DNA from: Trebonia kvetii
Lineage (GTDB): Bacteria > Actinomycetota > Actinomycetes > Streptosporangiales > Streptosporangiaceae
Reading direction: 5' to 3'
DNA length: 64,000 nucleotides
Assembly (NCBI RefSeq): GCF_007827045.1
Contig: NZ_RPFW01000005.1
Coordinates: 669,296-733,295, forward strand
Below, in pieces: positions 1-8,079 of this stretch; position 1 is the stretch's first letter; each line of letters starts with the position of its first letter. A program made the position numbers and the translations under genes. The notes under the pieces were generated by a model, which saw nothing but the letters and a program-made list of their open reading frames with translations, searched no databases and had not been told where the DNA came from.

Positions 1-307
1 CGTACTCGCCGCTTGTCATGAGGACGCCGAGCACCCCGAACGCGATGACCGCGAAGGCGGTGCCGGTCAGGCTCGTGGAAACCGGGTCGAAGGAGGCCTG
101 CTGCGCCGCGCTGAACGTGTGGTACTGGCTGGCGTTCACCGCGGAGAACAGCGCGCCGATGCCGATCATCAGGACAAGCGCGGTCAGCAGCGTCCAGACG
201 GTGGACCGCAGGGAGCGGAACTTCGTCCACTCGGAACGGAGCACCCGGGCCTGGGTGACCTGGAGGCTTGCTTCCCTGGTGGCGGGTACTTCGGTCAGGA
301 CGCTCAT
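1..307 (-). CDS. ABC-2 type exporter permease, N-terminal part (cut by window edge)
   Basis: The first ~102 residues of a membrane permease are read on the minus strand; the 3' end lies outside the window. A short cytoplasmic N-terminus (MSVLTEVPATREASLQ) is followed by a basic stretch with RSEWTKFRSLRST, the usual sequence before TM1 of ABC-2 permeases, then a hydrophobic helix (VWTLLTALVLMIGIGALFSA), a loop and the start of a second helix. Its ATG overlaps the TGA of the upstream ATPase gene (ATGA), so the two are translationally coupled and should form one exporter. Substrate is unknown. Confidence 0.85.
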   Translation of the reverse strand, partial: MSVLTEVPATREASLQVTQARVLRSEWTKFRSLRSTVWTLLTALVLMIGIGALFSAVNASQYHTFSAAQQASFDPVSTSLTGTAFAVIAFGVLGVLMTSGEY

Positions 308-1233
308 AGGACCGCTCCCGTCATGACCGGCTCACTGGAGCGGTAGTCTACCGATCCCTCGGTGAGCTGCATGAATGCCTCCTCTAGTGACGCCTCGTTG
401 GCGCTCAGCTCAAACACGGGCAGATGTGCCTGCCACGCCGCGGTGCCGATCTGCTCCGCGGTGAGGCCCTCGACGACAAGCAGGCCAGGGGTCTCGGTGG
501 TCACCGTGATCCCAGGGCCGAGCAGGACGTCGCGCAGCTCGGACGGCTGTGGCGTGCGCACGCTGACGCTGCGCTCGCCGGCCAGCGCGGTGAACTCCTC
601 GACGGTGGTGTCGGCGATCAGCCTGCCCCGGCCGACGACGACAAGCCGGGTGGCGGTCAGCGCCATTTCGCTCATCAGGTGCGAGGAGACGAAAACGGTG
701 TGCCCGTCGTTGGCGAGTGCCTTGAGCAGGTTCCTGACCCACAGCACCCCCTCCGGGTCGAGGCCGTTGACCGGCTCGTCGAGTACGACGACGCGCGGGC
801 TGCCGAGCAGCGCCGCGGCGATGCCGAGCCGCTGGCCCATGCCGAGCGAGAAGCCGCCGACCCGCTTGCCCGCCACATCGGTCAGGCCGACCAGGCGGAT
901 CACCTCATCGACGCGGTGCCTGCCGATCCCGTTCGTCTGCGCGAGGGCAAGCAGGTGATTGCGCGCCGAGCGCCCGGTGTGCACCGCCCTTGCCTCAAGC
1001 ATGATGCCCAGCTCGGCCATGGGGGCGGTCGCCGCGCGGTAGTCACGGCCGTTCACCAGCACCCGGCCGGCGGTCGGCTGGTCGAGCCCCGCGATCATCC
1101 GCATCGTTGTCGACTTGCCTGCCCCGTTCGGGCCGAGGAACCCGGTCACCGTCCCCGGCTGGACCGTGAAGGTCAGGCCGTCAACCGCCACCTTCTCCCC
1201 GTACCGCTTGGTGAGGTTCTGTACCTCGATCAT
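304..1233 (-). CDS. ABC transporter ATP-binding protein
   Basis: A 309-residue nucleotide-binding subunit that energises the adjacent ABC-2 permease. Walker A GPNGAGKST lies at residues 34-42, the signature region reads FSLGMGQRLGIA, and Walker B reads VVVLDEPVNGLDPEG with an H-loop in VFVSSHLMSEM. The C-terminal ~80 residues are the usual variable tail of drug or antibiotic export ATPases. The frame is open 114 bp further upstream, but the ATG at 1233 is preferred: it opens the conserved IEVQNLTKRYG core and has a GGAGG ribosome site six to seven bases before it. The gene diverges from an ArsR-like regulator that may control it. Confidence 0.93.
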   Translation of the reverse strand: MIEVQNLTKRYGEKVAVDGLTFTVQPGTVTGFLGPNGAGKSTTMRMIAGLDQPTAGRVLVNGRDYRAATAPMAELGIMLEARAVHTGRSARNHLLALAQTNGIGRHRVDEVIRLVGLTDVAGKRVGGFSLGMGQRLGIAAALLGSPRVVVLDEPVNGLDPEGVLWVRNLLKALANDGHTVFVSSHLMSEMALTATRLVVVGRGRLIADTTVEEFTALAGERSVSVRTPQPSELRDVLLGPGITVTTETPGLLVVEGLTAEQIGTAAWQAHLPVFELSANEASLEEAFMQLTEGSVDYRSSEPVMTGAVL

Positions 1234-1430
1234 GTCGCTTTCCTCCCGACGTGGCGGTATCTCGTCCGCCACTGTCCACGCTAGGAGCCGGGACGTCCGC
1301 GGGGAGTCGGCCGTCGGGCCACTGTCCGGCGGCTCACCTATGCACAAAGTGATAGGCGGCTGCCGCGGCCGGCGTACGCCCCTAGGAGGAGAGGGACGCG
1401 GCGATCGTCCGTAGGTACTCGATCACACGA

Positions 1431-1455
1431 TTGACAAAAATCGGTTTTACGTAAA
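1431..1455 (+). promoter_or_regulatory. Putative promoter and palindromic operator
   Basis: The region between the divergent ABC exporter and ArsR-like genes holds a consensus -35 TTGACA (1431-1436) and a perfect 10-bp palindrome TTTACGTAAA (1446-1455), just before the regulator ATG at 1470. No clear Shine-Dalgarno precedes that ATG. The placement suits autoregulation and control of the divergent exporter. The -10 element is not clear. Confidence 0.4.
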
Positions 1456-1469
1456 GAGTAGTTTTCGCA

Positions 1470-2036
1470 ATGAGAGATGTCGTCTACCTCGACCAGATCG
1501 AGCAGGCTGAGGCCCTGCTCAAGCCGCAGCGGATCGAAGTGCTGCGGCAGCTCGCCGAGCCCAGGTCGTGCACCGAGGTCGCGGTCGAGCTCGACCAGAC
1601 ACCGCAGCGGGTCTACTACCACGTGAAGCGCCTGGCTGAGGCCAGCCTGGTGCGCCAGGTGGCCGAGCGCCGGGTGCGCGGGATCAACGAAGGGATCTAC
1701 CAGGCGGCCGGCCGGTCCTACTGGCTGTCACCGCGCCTGGTCGGCCGGATCGGGCTGCGCCAGACGCGCGACCGGGTAAGCCTCGGCTACCTGCTTGACC
1801 TGATGGAGGACGTGCAGGCGGACATCGCCGCGCTCGACCTCACCCGGCCCGACCTGCCTTCGATCGGCATGTCCGGGGACATCCGGGTCCGCCCGGAGCA
1901 GCGCACGGCGTTCCTCGACGAGTTGCAGCGGACGCTGCAGGACCTGTTCACCCGCTACGGCGGTTCCGAGGGCGACGCGTTCCGTCTGGCCGTTGCCTGC
2001 TATCCGAAGGGAGATCCCGATGATCGAGCAGCCTGA
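1470..2036 (+). CDS. ArsR-like winged helix-turn-helix regulator
   Basis: A 188-residue DNA-binding protein. Residues ~15-75 form a winged HTH: QRIEVLRQLAEPRSCTEVA, then a recognition helix region DQTPQRVYYHVKRLAEASLV. The rest is a helical region with no motif I recognise; the layout matches ArsR-type regulators paired with SRPBCC (AHSA1-like) proteins. No cysteine or histidine metal-site motif is seen, so metal sensing is not supported. It overlaps the downstream SRPBCC gene by 17 bp, so the two are coupled. It diverges from the ABC exporter, which suggests it controls both units. Confidence 0.85.
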   Translation: MRDVVYLDQIEQAEALLKPQRIEVLRQLAEPRSCTEVAVELDQTPQRVYYHVKRLAEASLVRQVAERRVRGINEGIYQAAGRSYWLSPRLVGRIGLRQTRDRVSLGYLLDLMEDVQADIAALDLTRPDLPSIGMSGDIRVRPEQRTAFLDELQRTLQDLFTRYGGSEGDAFRLAVACYPKGDPDDRAA

Positions 2037-2913
2037 CCTGCGCCTGCGCGCGTTCGTTCCGGCCCCGCCCAAGACCGTGTACGAGGCGTTGACCGACCCG
2101 GCCGCGCTGCGCGTCTGGCTGGCCGAACACGCCGACGTGGAGTTGCCAGGCAAGTACGAGTTCTGGGGCCGCTATACGCCGGACGGCGCCGAGCCGCACC
2201 AGCGCGTCCTGTACGTGGACGAGCGCACCATCCGGTTCGCCTGGACTGTCGACGGGGTCGAGACCACGTCCGAGTTCCGGCTCGACGAGGAGGAGGACGG
2301 CACGCTGGTCACGCTGAGCCAGACCGACCTGCCGAGCTTCGAAGCGATACTGGCCGACACGGCCGGCGCCCGTGGGGCGTTGCAGACGTTCTGGACGTTG
2401 GCGATCGCGAACCTGGCGGACTACCTGGCCGGTCGTGCGCTGACCCCGAAGTGCGACTTCACGTCGGCCGACCTGCGCGCGGAAGTGGTGATCGACGCGG
2501 CACCGGAGGCGGTGTTCGAGTCGATGACCCAGACGGAGCAGTTCTGCCGGTGGTCCGGCGCGAACGTGGAAATCGAGCCCTATGTGGGCGGCCGCTTCGC
2601 GATGGGCGGCTTCGATGTGGACCCGGGAGGGGTCAAGTTCGTCGAGTTCGAGCCGGGTCGCAAGGCGACGCTGCGGTTCGCCGACGGCCTCACCGCGAGC
2701 TGGGAGCTTGAGGGGTCGGACGGCAAGACCCGGCTCACCTCGGTGCAGAGCGGCTTCGACCCCGCCAACCCGCCGTACCCGGGTTGGGCCGGCTGGCTGG
2801 CCGGGCTCGCCGAGTTGCGGCGCTACCACGAGTTGCCCGGCTGGACCTCGATCTGGCGCCAGATCGAGGTCACTGGCGTACCCGAGGAGATGTTCAGCGC
2901 CGATCTCGGGTAG
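2020..2913 (+). CDS. Double SRPBCC (AHSA1-like) domain protein
   Basis: A 297-residue soluble protein with two tandem START/SRPBCC-type domains. The first (residues ~8-140) starts with LRAFVPAPPKTVYEALTDPAALRVWL; the second (~150-280) starts with EVVIDAAPEAVFESMTQTEQFCRW. Both open with the typical beta-strand, then helix and W/L that line the hydrophobic cavity. Such proteins bind hydrophobic ligands or act as Hsp90-activator-like chaperones, and the substrate cannot be told. The ATG at 2020 follows AAGGGAGA, while an upstream in-frame ATG at 1993 lies deeper inside the regulator gene and is less likely. It is encoded with the ArsR-like regulator, a common pairing. Confidence 0.88.
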   Translation: MIEQPDLRLRAFVPAPPKTVYEALTDPAALRVWLAEHADVELPGKYEFWGRYTPDGAEPHQRVLYVDERTIRFAWTVDGVETTSEFRLDEEEDGTLVTLSQTDLPSFEAILADTAGARGALQTFWTLAIANLADYLAGRALTPKCDFTSADLRAEVVIDAAPEAVFESMTQTEQFCRWSGANVEIEPYVGGRFAMGGFDVDPGGVKFVEFEPGRKATLRFADGLTASWELEGSDGKTRLTSVQSGFDPANPPYPGWAGWLAGLAELRRYHELPGWTSIWRQIEVTGVPEEMFSADLG

Positions 2914-2959
2914 CAGCCGGCTTGGAGCAGTCAGCCCGCACCCGAGATAATGGGGCAGG

Positions 2960-3478
2960 ATGAGCAAGAAGACACCATGGATATTCGTCGACTGCGAGGC
3001 TCGCGGTACCAGCCCGGTGTACGGAGTGCTGACTGAGTTCGGGGCCGTTCACTACGACACGCGTGACACGTTCCACGGGCGCCTGTTCGAGGCGACGCCG
3101 GACCCGGCCAACCCGGCGGTCAGCATCGTCGGCGAGCGCGTGGCCACCGATGCGGAAGTCGCCGGGAGCTTCGCGGCCTGGCTGTACGCGCACCTCGGCA
3201 GCACACCCCCGGTCTTCGTGAGCGACAACCCCGCCTATGACTGGCAGTGGATTGCCGGCATGTTCGACCGGGCCGGACTGGATAACCCGTTTGGGCACTC
3301 CGCCCGCCGCATCGGCGACTTCTGGGCCGGGCTCAACCGGAACTGGAGCGACACACAGAGCTGGAAGCGGTTGCGAAGGACAGCCCACGACCACAATCCC
3401 GTCAACGACGCGATGGGCAACGTAGAGGCATTCGAGGAAATCCTGCGCATGGTTTCTGACAGCATGGCAGGGCCGTGA
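2960..3478 (+). CDS. DEDDh-type 3'-5' exonuclease-like protein
   Basis: A 172-residue protein with the acidic pattern of DEDDh exonucleases. Motif I is IFVDCEARG (residues ~8-16) with the paired D and E. The second acidic region is FVSDNPAYDWQWI (~88), and motif III is HDHNPVNDAMGN (~143) with the catalytic His and last Asp. The size suits a stand-alone proofreading-type or RNase T-like nuclease rather than a polymerase subunit. It should degrade single-stranded nucleic acid ends using two metal ions. It sits alone, 46 bp after the SRPBCC gene and 24 bp before the DinB-like gene. Confidence 0.8.
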   Translation: MSKKTPWIFVDCEARGTSPVYGVLTEFGAVHYDTRDTFHGRLFEATPDPANPAVSIVGERVATDAEVAGSFAAWLYAHLGSTPPVFVSDNPAYDWQWIAGMFDRAGLDNPFGHSARRIGDFWAGLNRNWSDTQSWKRLRRTAHDHNPVNDAMGNVEAFEEILRMVSDSMAGP

Positions 3479-3502
3479 GGCTCACGTCGCTGGGAGGCCC
3501 GG

Positions 3503-4237
3503 GTGACAGATGCGGTCATTGACGACTATGCCGAGGAGACGGCGCGGCTAGAGGGCATCCTCGGCCCGCTGACCGAGGAGCAGTGGCTGACGGAGTCCGG
3601 TGCGAGCGGCTGGTCGGTCGCCGACGTGGTGCTGCACCTGGCCCAGTCCGAGGAGGGCGTCGTGGCCACCGCGGGCGGTTCGAGCCCCAGGGCAGCCACC
3701 GCCGCGGCGGGCACGGTCGATGACTGGGCAGCCCAGATGGTGGCCGCGGAACGGACCGCGGCGGCGCAAGTTTTCTCCAGGTGGCGGCGGGCACGAGACG
3801 CCGCGGTGCACGCGCTGCGCGCCGCCGACCCGCAGGTGACGCTGGAGTGGGTGACCGGGCCGGTCAAGCCAGCCACCCTGGCCACGACGCGCCTAGCCGA
3901 GCACTGGGCGCACGGCCTGGACATCACCGGACCGCTCGGCATTGACTTTCCCGATACCAGCCGGCTGCGGCACATCGCGTGGCTCGCGCACCGGACGCTG
4001 CCGTACGCCTTCTCGCTCGCCGGCCAGGAGCCTGCCGCGGTGCGCTGCTCGCTGACGGCACCGGATGGGGTGACCGCGTGGACCTTCGGGCGCGAGGACG
4101 CTGAATCGGAGATCAGCGGGTCGGCGGGAGCGTTCTGCCGGGTGGCCGCCCAGCGCCTGGACCCGGCGGCGTCAGGCCTCAGGGCCACCGGCGCGCATGG
4201 TGCCACCGCCCTGCGCGTCCTGCGCACCTACGCGTAA
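3503..4237 (+). CDS. DinB/maleylpyruvate-isomerase-like metal-binding protein (TIGR03084 type)
   Basis: A 244-residue actinobacterial protein. The N-terminal helical bundle carries SGWSVADVVLHLAQSE (residues ~32-47), and the second His cluster is LAEHWAHGLDITG (~132-144). These are the usual metal-ligand positions of the mycothiol-dependent isomerase/DinB fold. The C-terminal ~80 residues match the SCP2-like or lid region of such proteins. Known relatives use mycothiol, the actinobacterial thiol, but the substrate here is unknown. Translation starts at a GTG preceded by GGGAGG seven bases upstream. Confidence 0.75.
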   Translation: MTDAVIDDYAEETARLEGILGPLTEEQWLTESGASGWSVADVVLHLAQSEEGVVATAGGSSPRAATAAAGTVDDWAAQMVAAERTAAAQVFSRWRRARDAAVHALRAADPQVTLEWVTGPVKPATLATTRLAEHWAHGLDITGPLGIDFPDTSRLRHIAWLAHRTLPYAFSLAGQEPAAVRCSLTAPDGVTAWTFGREDAESEISGSAGAFCRVAAQRLDPAASGLRATGAHGATALRVLRTYA

Positions 4238-4345
4238 CGGCGGCGCTGGCAATTCGAAGCGGGTCACTGGAATGTCAGCCTCGCTCGATACGATGTTCGC
4301 ATGTAAAGCTTCGCGGCTGCGATCATCCGGGAGGAGGTTCGGCTC

Positions 4346-6004
4346 ATGGGCGATCCTGACAGTCACGGGCCGGTCCGTCCCGGTCCGCCGCCGAACGCTG
4401 TCGATGACGGGGACGTGGAGTGGGCAGAGTATGTGGCGTGGCTGGAGCGGGAGGCCGCCGCGGGCCGCGATCCCGCCTCAGAGGCCTCGGCCCGCTGCGC
4501 TGCGGAACCGTGGGACGCCGAGCCCGAGGAGCGGGACCTCTGCGGCCCGCTGTTCGCCGAGGACGGCGCCGCGGACGCCCTGCCACCTGGCCCATTGCTC
4601 GCCGCGCTGACCGAGCAGGCCGTCGCCGACGTGACTTCCCTGTCCGACAACGAGCTCGTCGGCGTGCTGCGGGCCACTCAGCGCCAGCTGGCGCGAGAGC
4701 AGTACAAGCAGGTCCTGGCCGCCGCCGAGTTCGGCCGCCGTCGGCAGGCCGAGTTCGATGACGCGCTGCGGCGCGGTGTCCCTGCCGGGTGCGCGCCTGG
4801 CGGCTTCCCTGGCGAGGAGCTGTCCGTCGAGCTGACGGTCAGCCGCGCGGAGGCCGCGCACCTGATCGACGACGCCATCGACCTCATCTCCCGGTTGCCG
4901 CGTACCCTGACCGGCATGGCCGCCGGGTTGGTCGACGCCGCGCGGGCCGGCTGGATCGCCATGTACACCCGGAGCCTTGATCCCGCCGACACAGCACGAG
5001 CGGATGAGATCCTGGCGGAGGCGGCACCGGAGCTGCGGGCCGAGCAACTAGCCCGCAAGGCCGCCGCGCTGGAAATGAAACTCAACCCCGCCGCCGTCAA
5101 GGCCCGCAGGGAGCAGGCGCGGCGGGACAACCAGCGGGTGGACGTCCGCCGGGAGGCCTCAGGCAACGCGAGCCTGGCCGGACGGGAGCTGGATGTCGCC
5201 GACGTGCTCGCGTCGAAGGCCTACCTGGACGCGGTCGCGTCCCGGTTGCGTGCTTCGGGGCTGGACGGCAGCCTGGACCAGCTGCGGGCCCTGGCGCTGA
5301 CCGACCTCACTCAGGGACGCGACCCGCTGAACAGGATCCAGCCAGCGGCTGACCAATCCGCGCCCGCCGACCCGCCGCCCGTCCCGGCTCTCATCAACCT
5401 CCTGGTCCCCGCCGGGACGCTGCTGGGCTTGTCCACTGCGCCGGCACAGGCCGGCTCCTGGGGGCTGCTTGACGTCGAAGACGCCCGCGCGGTCGCCGCC
5501 GCAGCGGCGATGCATCCGCAGACCCGCTGGTGCGTCACACTGACCGGGCCGGACGGCACCGCGCTCGCGCACGGCTGCGCTCGCGGCCCGCGGCCCCGAC
5601 TGCTCGACAACCTGCAGACCCGCCCGCCGCCAGCACAGCTGGCCGAGCTTCTGGGCCGCCTCAACCTCACCCTCATCCCCGTCACCCGGGGCAACTGCGA
5701 CCACGCGGCCGCCGAAGACCACTACAGCCCAAGCCGCGCGCTGCGGCATCTGGTCCGCGCCCGCAGCGCGACCTGCGACGCCCCCGGTTGCCAGAACCCG
5801 GCCGCCAGCACCGACCTAGACCACACCGTGCCGTGGCCCGGCGGGCCCACCGACCAGTGCAACCTCGCCCCGCGCTGCAGGACGCACCATCGCGCGAAGC
5901 AGGCACCCGACTGGACCGCCAGGCAATCCGCACCTGGCGTCACCCGCTGGACGCTGCCGTCCGGCCGCACGCACGTCACCACCCCCACCAAATATGAGAC
6001 CTAG
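4346..6004 (+). CDS. DUF222 / HNH endonuclease (13E12-repeat type)
   Basis: A 552-residue protein with a long helical DUF222 region (residues ~90-330) and a C-terminal HNH nuclease. The nuclease module reads CDAPGCQNPAASTDLDHTVP, then a GGPT turn, CNLAPRCRTHHRAKQ and a closing W..PSGRTHVT strand. Four zinc-type cysteines and the DH and HH catalytic pairs are present, so the nuclease looks intact. This family is multi-copy in actinobacteria and is suspected to be semi-mobile. A second copy enters the window at its right edge (63867-64000). The start follows GGAGGAGG. The N-terminal ~70 residues are acidic and low-complexity. Confidence 0.9.
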   Translation: MGDPDSHGPVRPGPPPNAVDDGDVEWAEYVAWLEREAAAGRDPASEASARCAAEPWDAEPEERDLCGPLFAEDGAADALPPGPLLAALTEQAVADVTSLSDNELVGVLRATQRQLAREQYKQVLAAAEFGRRRQAEFDDALRRGVPAGCAPGGFPGEELSVELTVSRAEAAHLIDDAIDLISRLPRTLTGMAAGLVDAARAGWIAMYTRSLDPADTARADEILAEAAPELRAEQLARKAAALEMKLNPAAVKARREQARRDNQRVDVRREASGNASLAGRELDVADVLASKAYLDAVASRLRASGLDGSLDQLRALALTDLTQGRDPLNRIQPAADQSAPADPPPVPALINLLVPAGTLLGLSTAPAQAGSWGLLDVEDARAVAAAAAMHPQTRWCVTLTGPDGTALAHGCARGPRPRLLDNLQTRPPPAQLAELLGRLNLTLIPVTRGNCDHAAAEDHYSPSRALRHLVRARSATCDAPGCQNPAASTDLDHTVPWPGGPTDQCNLAPRCRTHHRAKQAPDWTARQSAPGVTRWTLPSGRTHVTTPTKYET

Positions 6005-6032
6005 ACCGCGGCGGGGCGCGATACGCTTGTCA

Positions 6033-6155
6033 TGTCTCAACGAGAGACCAGCCGAGAAGGCTCGAAAGACTTCTGCTCGGTGATGGAACCGGCGTGCGGC
6101 GCGTGTCCCCGCTCCACGCCACCAGTGGATGGTTCCAGGCGATGACCACGGGTCG
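6033..6155 (+). promoter_or_regulatory. Structured 5' leader upstream of the MFS gene (candidate RNA element)
   Basis: About 200 bp separate the HNH stop from the MFS start, and this stretch folds into stacked hairpins by eye. GTCTC (6034-6038) pairs with GAGAC (6044-6048). CCGAG (6052-6056) pairs with CTCGG (6076-6080), with AAG/CTT inside. GGAACC (6085-6090) pairs with GGTTCC (6131-6136), enclosing GGCGTG (6091-6096)/CACGCC (6115-6120). GACC (6046-6049) could close the set with GGTC (6151-6154), as an alternative to the first hairpin. I do not recognise a known riboswitch consensus. A fold could also arise by chance at this GC content. Confidence 0.35.
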
Positions 6156-6214
6156 GTAAATCCGGACGCCGACGACCTGGTGGTCCGCCCCGCCCGCAGC
6201 GAATGGGACACATC

Positions 6215-7462
6215 ATGTCGTCGGCGTCCTATCGCACGTTGCTGCGTACTCCCGGTGCCGCGCTCTTCTTCCTGACAGGGGCCGTCGGCCGCATCGGGAT
6301 CGCGATGACCAGCTTGGGCATCGTCTGGCTAGTACACGCGAAGACCGGCTCCTACGCCACGGCCGGGCTGGTGACCGGGGGCTTCGCCCTCGCCGAGGCG
6401 ATGGCGGGACCGCAACTGGCCCGGCTCATGGACCGCTTCGGCCAGAGCCGGGTACTGGTGCCCGCCCTGCTGGCACACGGCGGAGCGGTGACCGAGCTGC
6501 TTACCGTGGTCACCGCGGGCGCCCCCGGCTGGCTGATGGCGGCGAGCGGGGTGCTGGCCGGTGCCACCATCCCGCAGCTTGGTGCGCTGTCCGCGGCCCG
6601 CTGGGCGGCGCTGCTACGCGACGGGCGAGCCGCGGCGCTGCCTACCGCGTTTGCGCTGGAATCGCTGGCCAACGAGCTGGCCTACCTGGCCGGCCCGGCC
6701 CTGGTCAGCATCCTCGGCAACAGCGGGTACCCGGCGGCAGGCACGGTGCTAGCCGCCACCTTGGTGGTGGCCGGCGGACTGTGCTTTGCCGGGCAGCGCC
6801 GTACCGCACCGGCGTCGGCATCGACGTCGTCGTCGCCGTCGCCGTCGGCGTCGGCGTCGGCGTCGGCATCGGCATCGGCATCCGATGATGACGCGCCGCT
6901 GAGGGGCGCGAGCCACTCACTGCTGCGGCCCCGCTTCGCGATCCTGGCCGGCATGAACCTGGCCGTCGGCTGCTTCTTCGGTGCGATGCAGATCTCGGTG
7001 ACAGCCTTCGCGGTCGAGCATGGCGCGGCGAGCGCGGCCGCCGCGCTGTTCACGGTGTCCAGCTGTGCCAGCCTGCTGGCCGGATGGCTGTACGGGCTGC
7101 GCCACTGGCGCACGCCCGCGAGGATCCAGCTAGCGATGGTGGCGTCGGCACTGGCCGCCAGTTGCCTGCCGTTGCTCGCGGCCGGCTCGCCGGTTGAGCT
7201 GGGATTCGAGCTCGCGCTGACCGGGCTGGCGATCCCGCCGCTGCTTGTGCTCTGCACGGTGCTCGCCGAATCGGCGGTCCACCGTTCCGTGCTCACCCAG
7301 GCGTTTGTCTGGCTGAACTCGGCAAGCGCGGCGGGTGCGGCCGCCGCGGCGGCGGTGGCCGGCTGGGCAGTGGACAGCTTCGGCGCGCACAGCGGCTTCG
7401 CGATCGCGGCGACGGCCGCGGGCGTGATGGCACTGCTTGCCGTGGCCGGGCTGAGAGCCTGA
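6215..7462 (+). CDS. MFS transporter
   Basis: A ~415-residue major facilitator with about 12 hydrophobic segments. The first is FFLTGAVGRIGIAMTSLGIVW, and the loop 2-3 motif is GPQLARLMDRFGQSRVL, the usual A-like motif. A central cytoplasmic loop (about residues 203-228) is a serine/alanine tract encoded by a GC-rich hexamer repeat. The architecture resembles small-molecule effluxers of the ProP/YfiS type; substrate unknown. ATG at 6203 and at 6215 are both possible, and neither has a clear ribosome site. The gene lies alone behind a possibly structured leader. Confidence 0.85.
   Translation: MSSASYRTLLRTPGAALFFLTGAVGRIGIAMTSLGIVWLVHAKTGSYATAGLVTGGFALAEAMAGPQLARLMDRFGQSRVLVPALLAHGGAVTELLTVVTAGAPGWLMAASGVLAGATIPQLGALSAARWAALLRDGRAAALPTAFALESLANELAYLAGPALVSILGNSGYPAAGTVLAATLVVAGGLCFAGQRRTAPASASTSSSPSPSASASASASASASDDDAPLRGASHSLLRPRFAILAGMNLAVGCFFGAMQISVTAFAVEHGAASAAAALFTVSSCASLLAGWLYGLRHWRTPARIQLAMVASALAASCLPLLAAGSPVELGFELALTGLAIPPLLVLCTVLAESAVHRSVLTQAFVWLNSASAAGAAAAAAVAGWAVDSFGAHSGFAIAATAAGVMALLAVAGLRA
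6812..6884 (+). repeat. Coding microsatellite (gcgtcg/gcatcg hexamers)
   Basis: About twelve imperfect copies of a 6-bp unit (gtcggc or atcggc, with gtcgtc/gtcgcc variants at the left end) encode an Ala-Ser/Pro-Ser tract followed by DDD in the central loop of the MFS transporter. The unit length is a multiple of three, so copy-number change keeps the frame and only lengthens the loop. Confidence 0.8.
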
Positions 7463-7501
7463 CCGCGCCAGCGGCGCGCACCCTCGAATACCCGCCCTCG
7501 A

Positions 7502-8050
7502 CTAACGCGGGGGTGGCGCGCTGCCGATCATCAGCACCGCTGCCGACGTGCTCGCCGCGCGGATCTCGCCGCTGGAGATCATCGCGGACAGGTCGCCAAG
7601 CGGAAACCACTCCATGCGCACGGTCTCGAAGCCAGGCTCGCCCCGTTGCCTGGCACGGGAACTCCGGTAGACATGATGGACCGAGTCGGTGAGTCCAGCC
7701 GAGACCTCAAGCCGCAGCAGAAGCTCCGGGCGCTCCGGTTCCCAGCCCGTTTCCTTGAGAGTCTCGCGCGCCGCGGCGGCCGCGAAGTCCTCCGCCGGAT
7801 CAGCCAGGCCCGAGGGCAGTTCCCAGCCCCACGTGCCAGGGATGAAGCGGTACCGCAAGATGAGCAGGACCCGGTCCTGGTCGTCCTGCATCGCGGTGAG
7901 CACGACCGGAGGCAGGCGGAACAGGTAGTGGTCAATGCGGCGTCCGTCAGGAAGCTCGACGTCGGCCAGGCCCACCCGGAACCACGGCGTCCGCACGACC
8001 GGCTCCTCGCCCAGCATCATCCATTCCCGCTGAGGATCATGGCTGACCAT
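7502..8050 (-). CDS. NUDIX hydrolase
   Basis: A 182-residue NUDIX-fold protein. The NUDIX box starts at GLADPAEDF and continues AAAAARETLKETGW. G, the first E and the RE pair are at the correct spacing, but the EE pair of the REUXEE core reads KE, so one metal-ligand Glu is replaced by Lys. Upstream PGTWGWELPSG is the conserved strand before the box. Substrates of this ADP-ribose-pyrophosphatase-like group are nucleoside diphosphate derivatives; here it is unknown. The ATG at 8050 opens the alignable region (MVSHDPQ); the longer open frame upstream is antisense noise. The gene converges with the MFS gene. Confidence 0.85.
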   Translation of the reverse strand: MVSHDPQREWMMLGEEPVVRTPWFRVGLADVELPDGRRIDHYLFRLPPVVLTAMQDDQDRVLLILRYRFIPGTWGWELPSGLADPAEDFAAAAARETLKETGWEPERPELLLRLEVSAGLTDSVHHVYRSSRARQRGEPGFETVRMEWFPLGDLSAMISSGEIRAASTSAAVLMIGSAPPPR

Positions 8051-8079
8051 GGCCGCGTCCTTAGCCTCACCCGACGGCG

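Noticed and set aside
6005..6202. A known riboswitch (SAM-IV, cobalamin, ydaO, ZTP, guanidine) upstream of the MFS gene
   Set aside because: None of the conserved cores I know is present; only secondary structure supports it, so it is listed as an unassigned leader.
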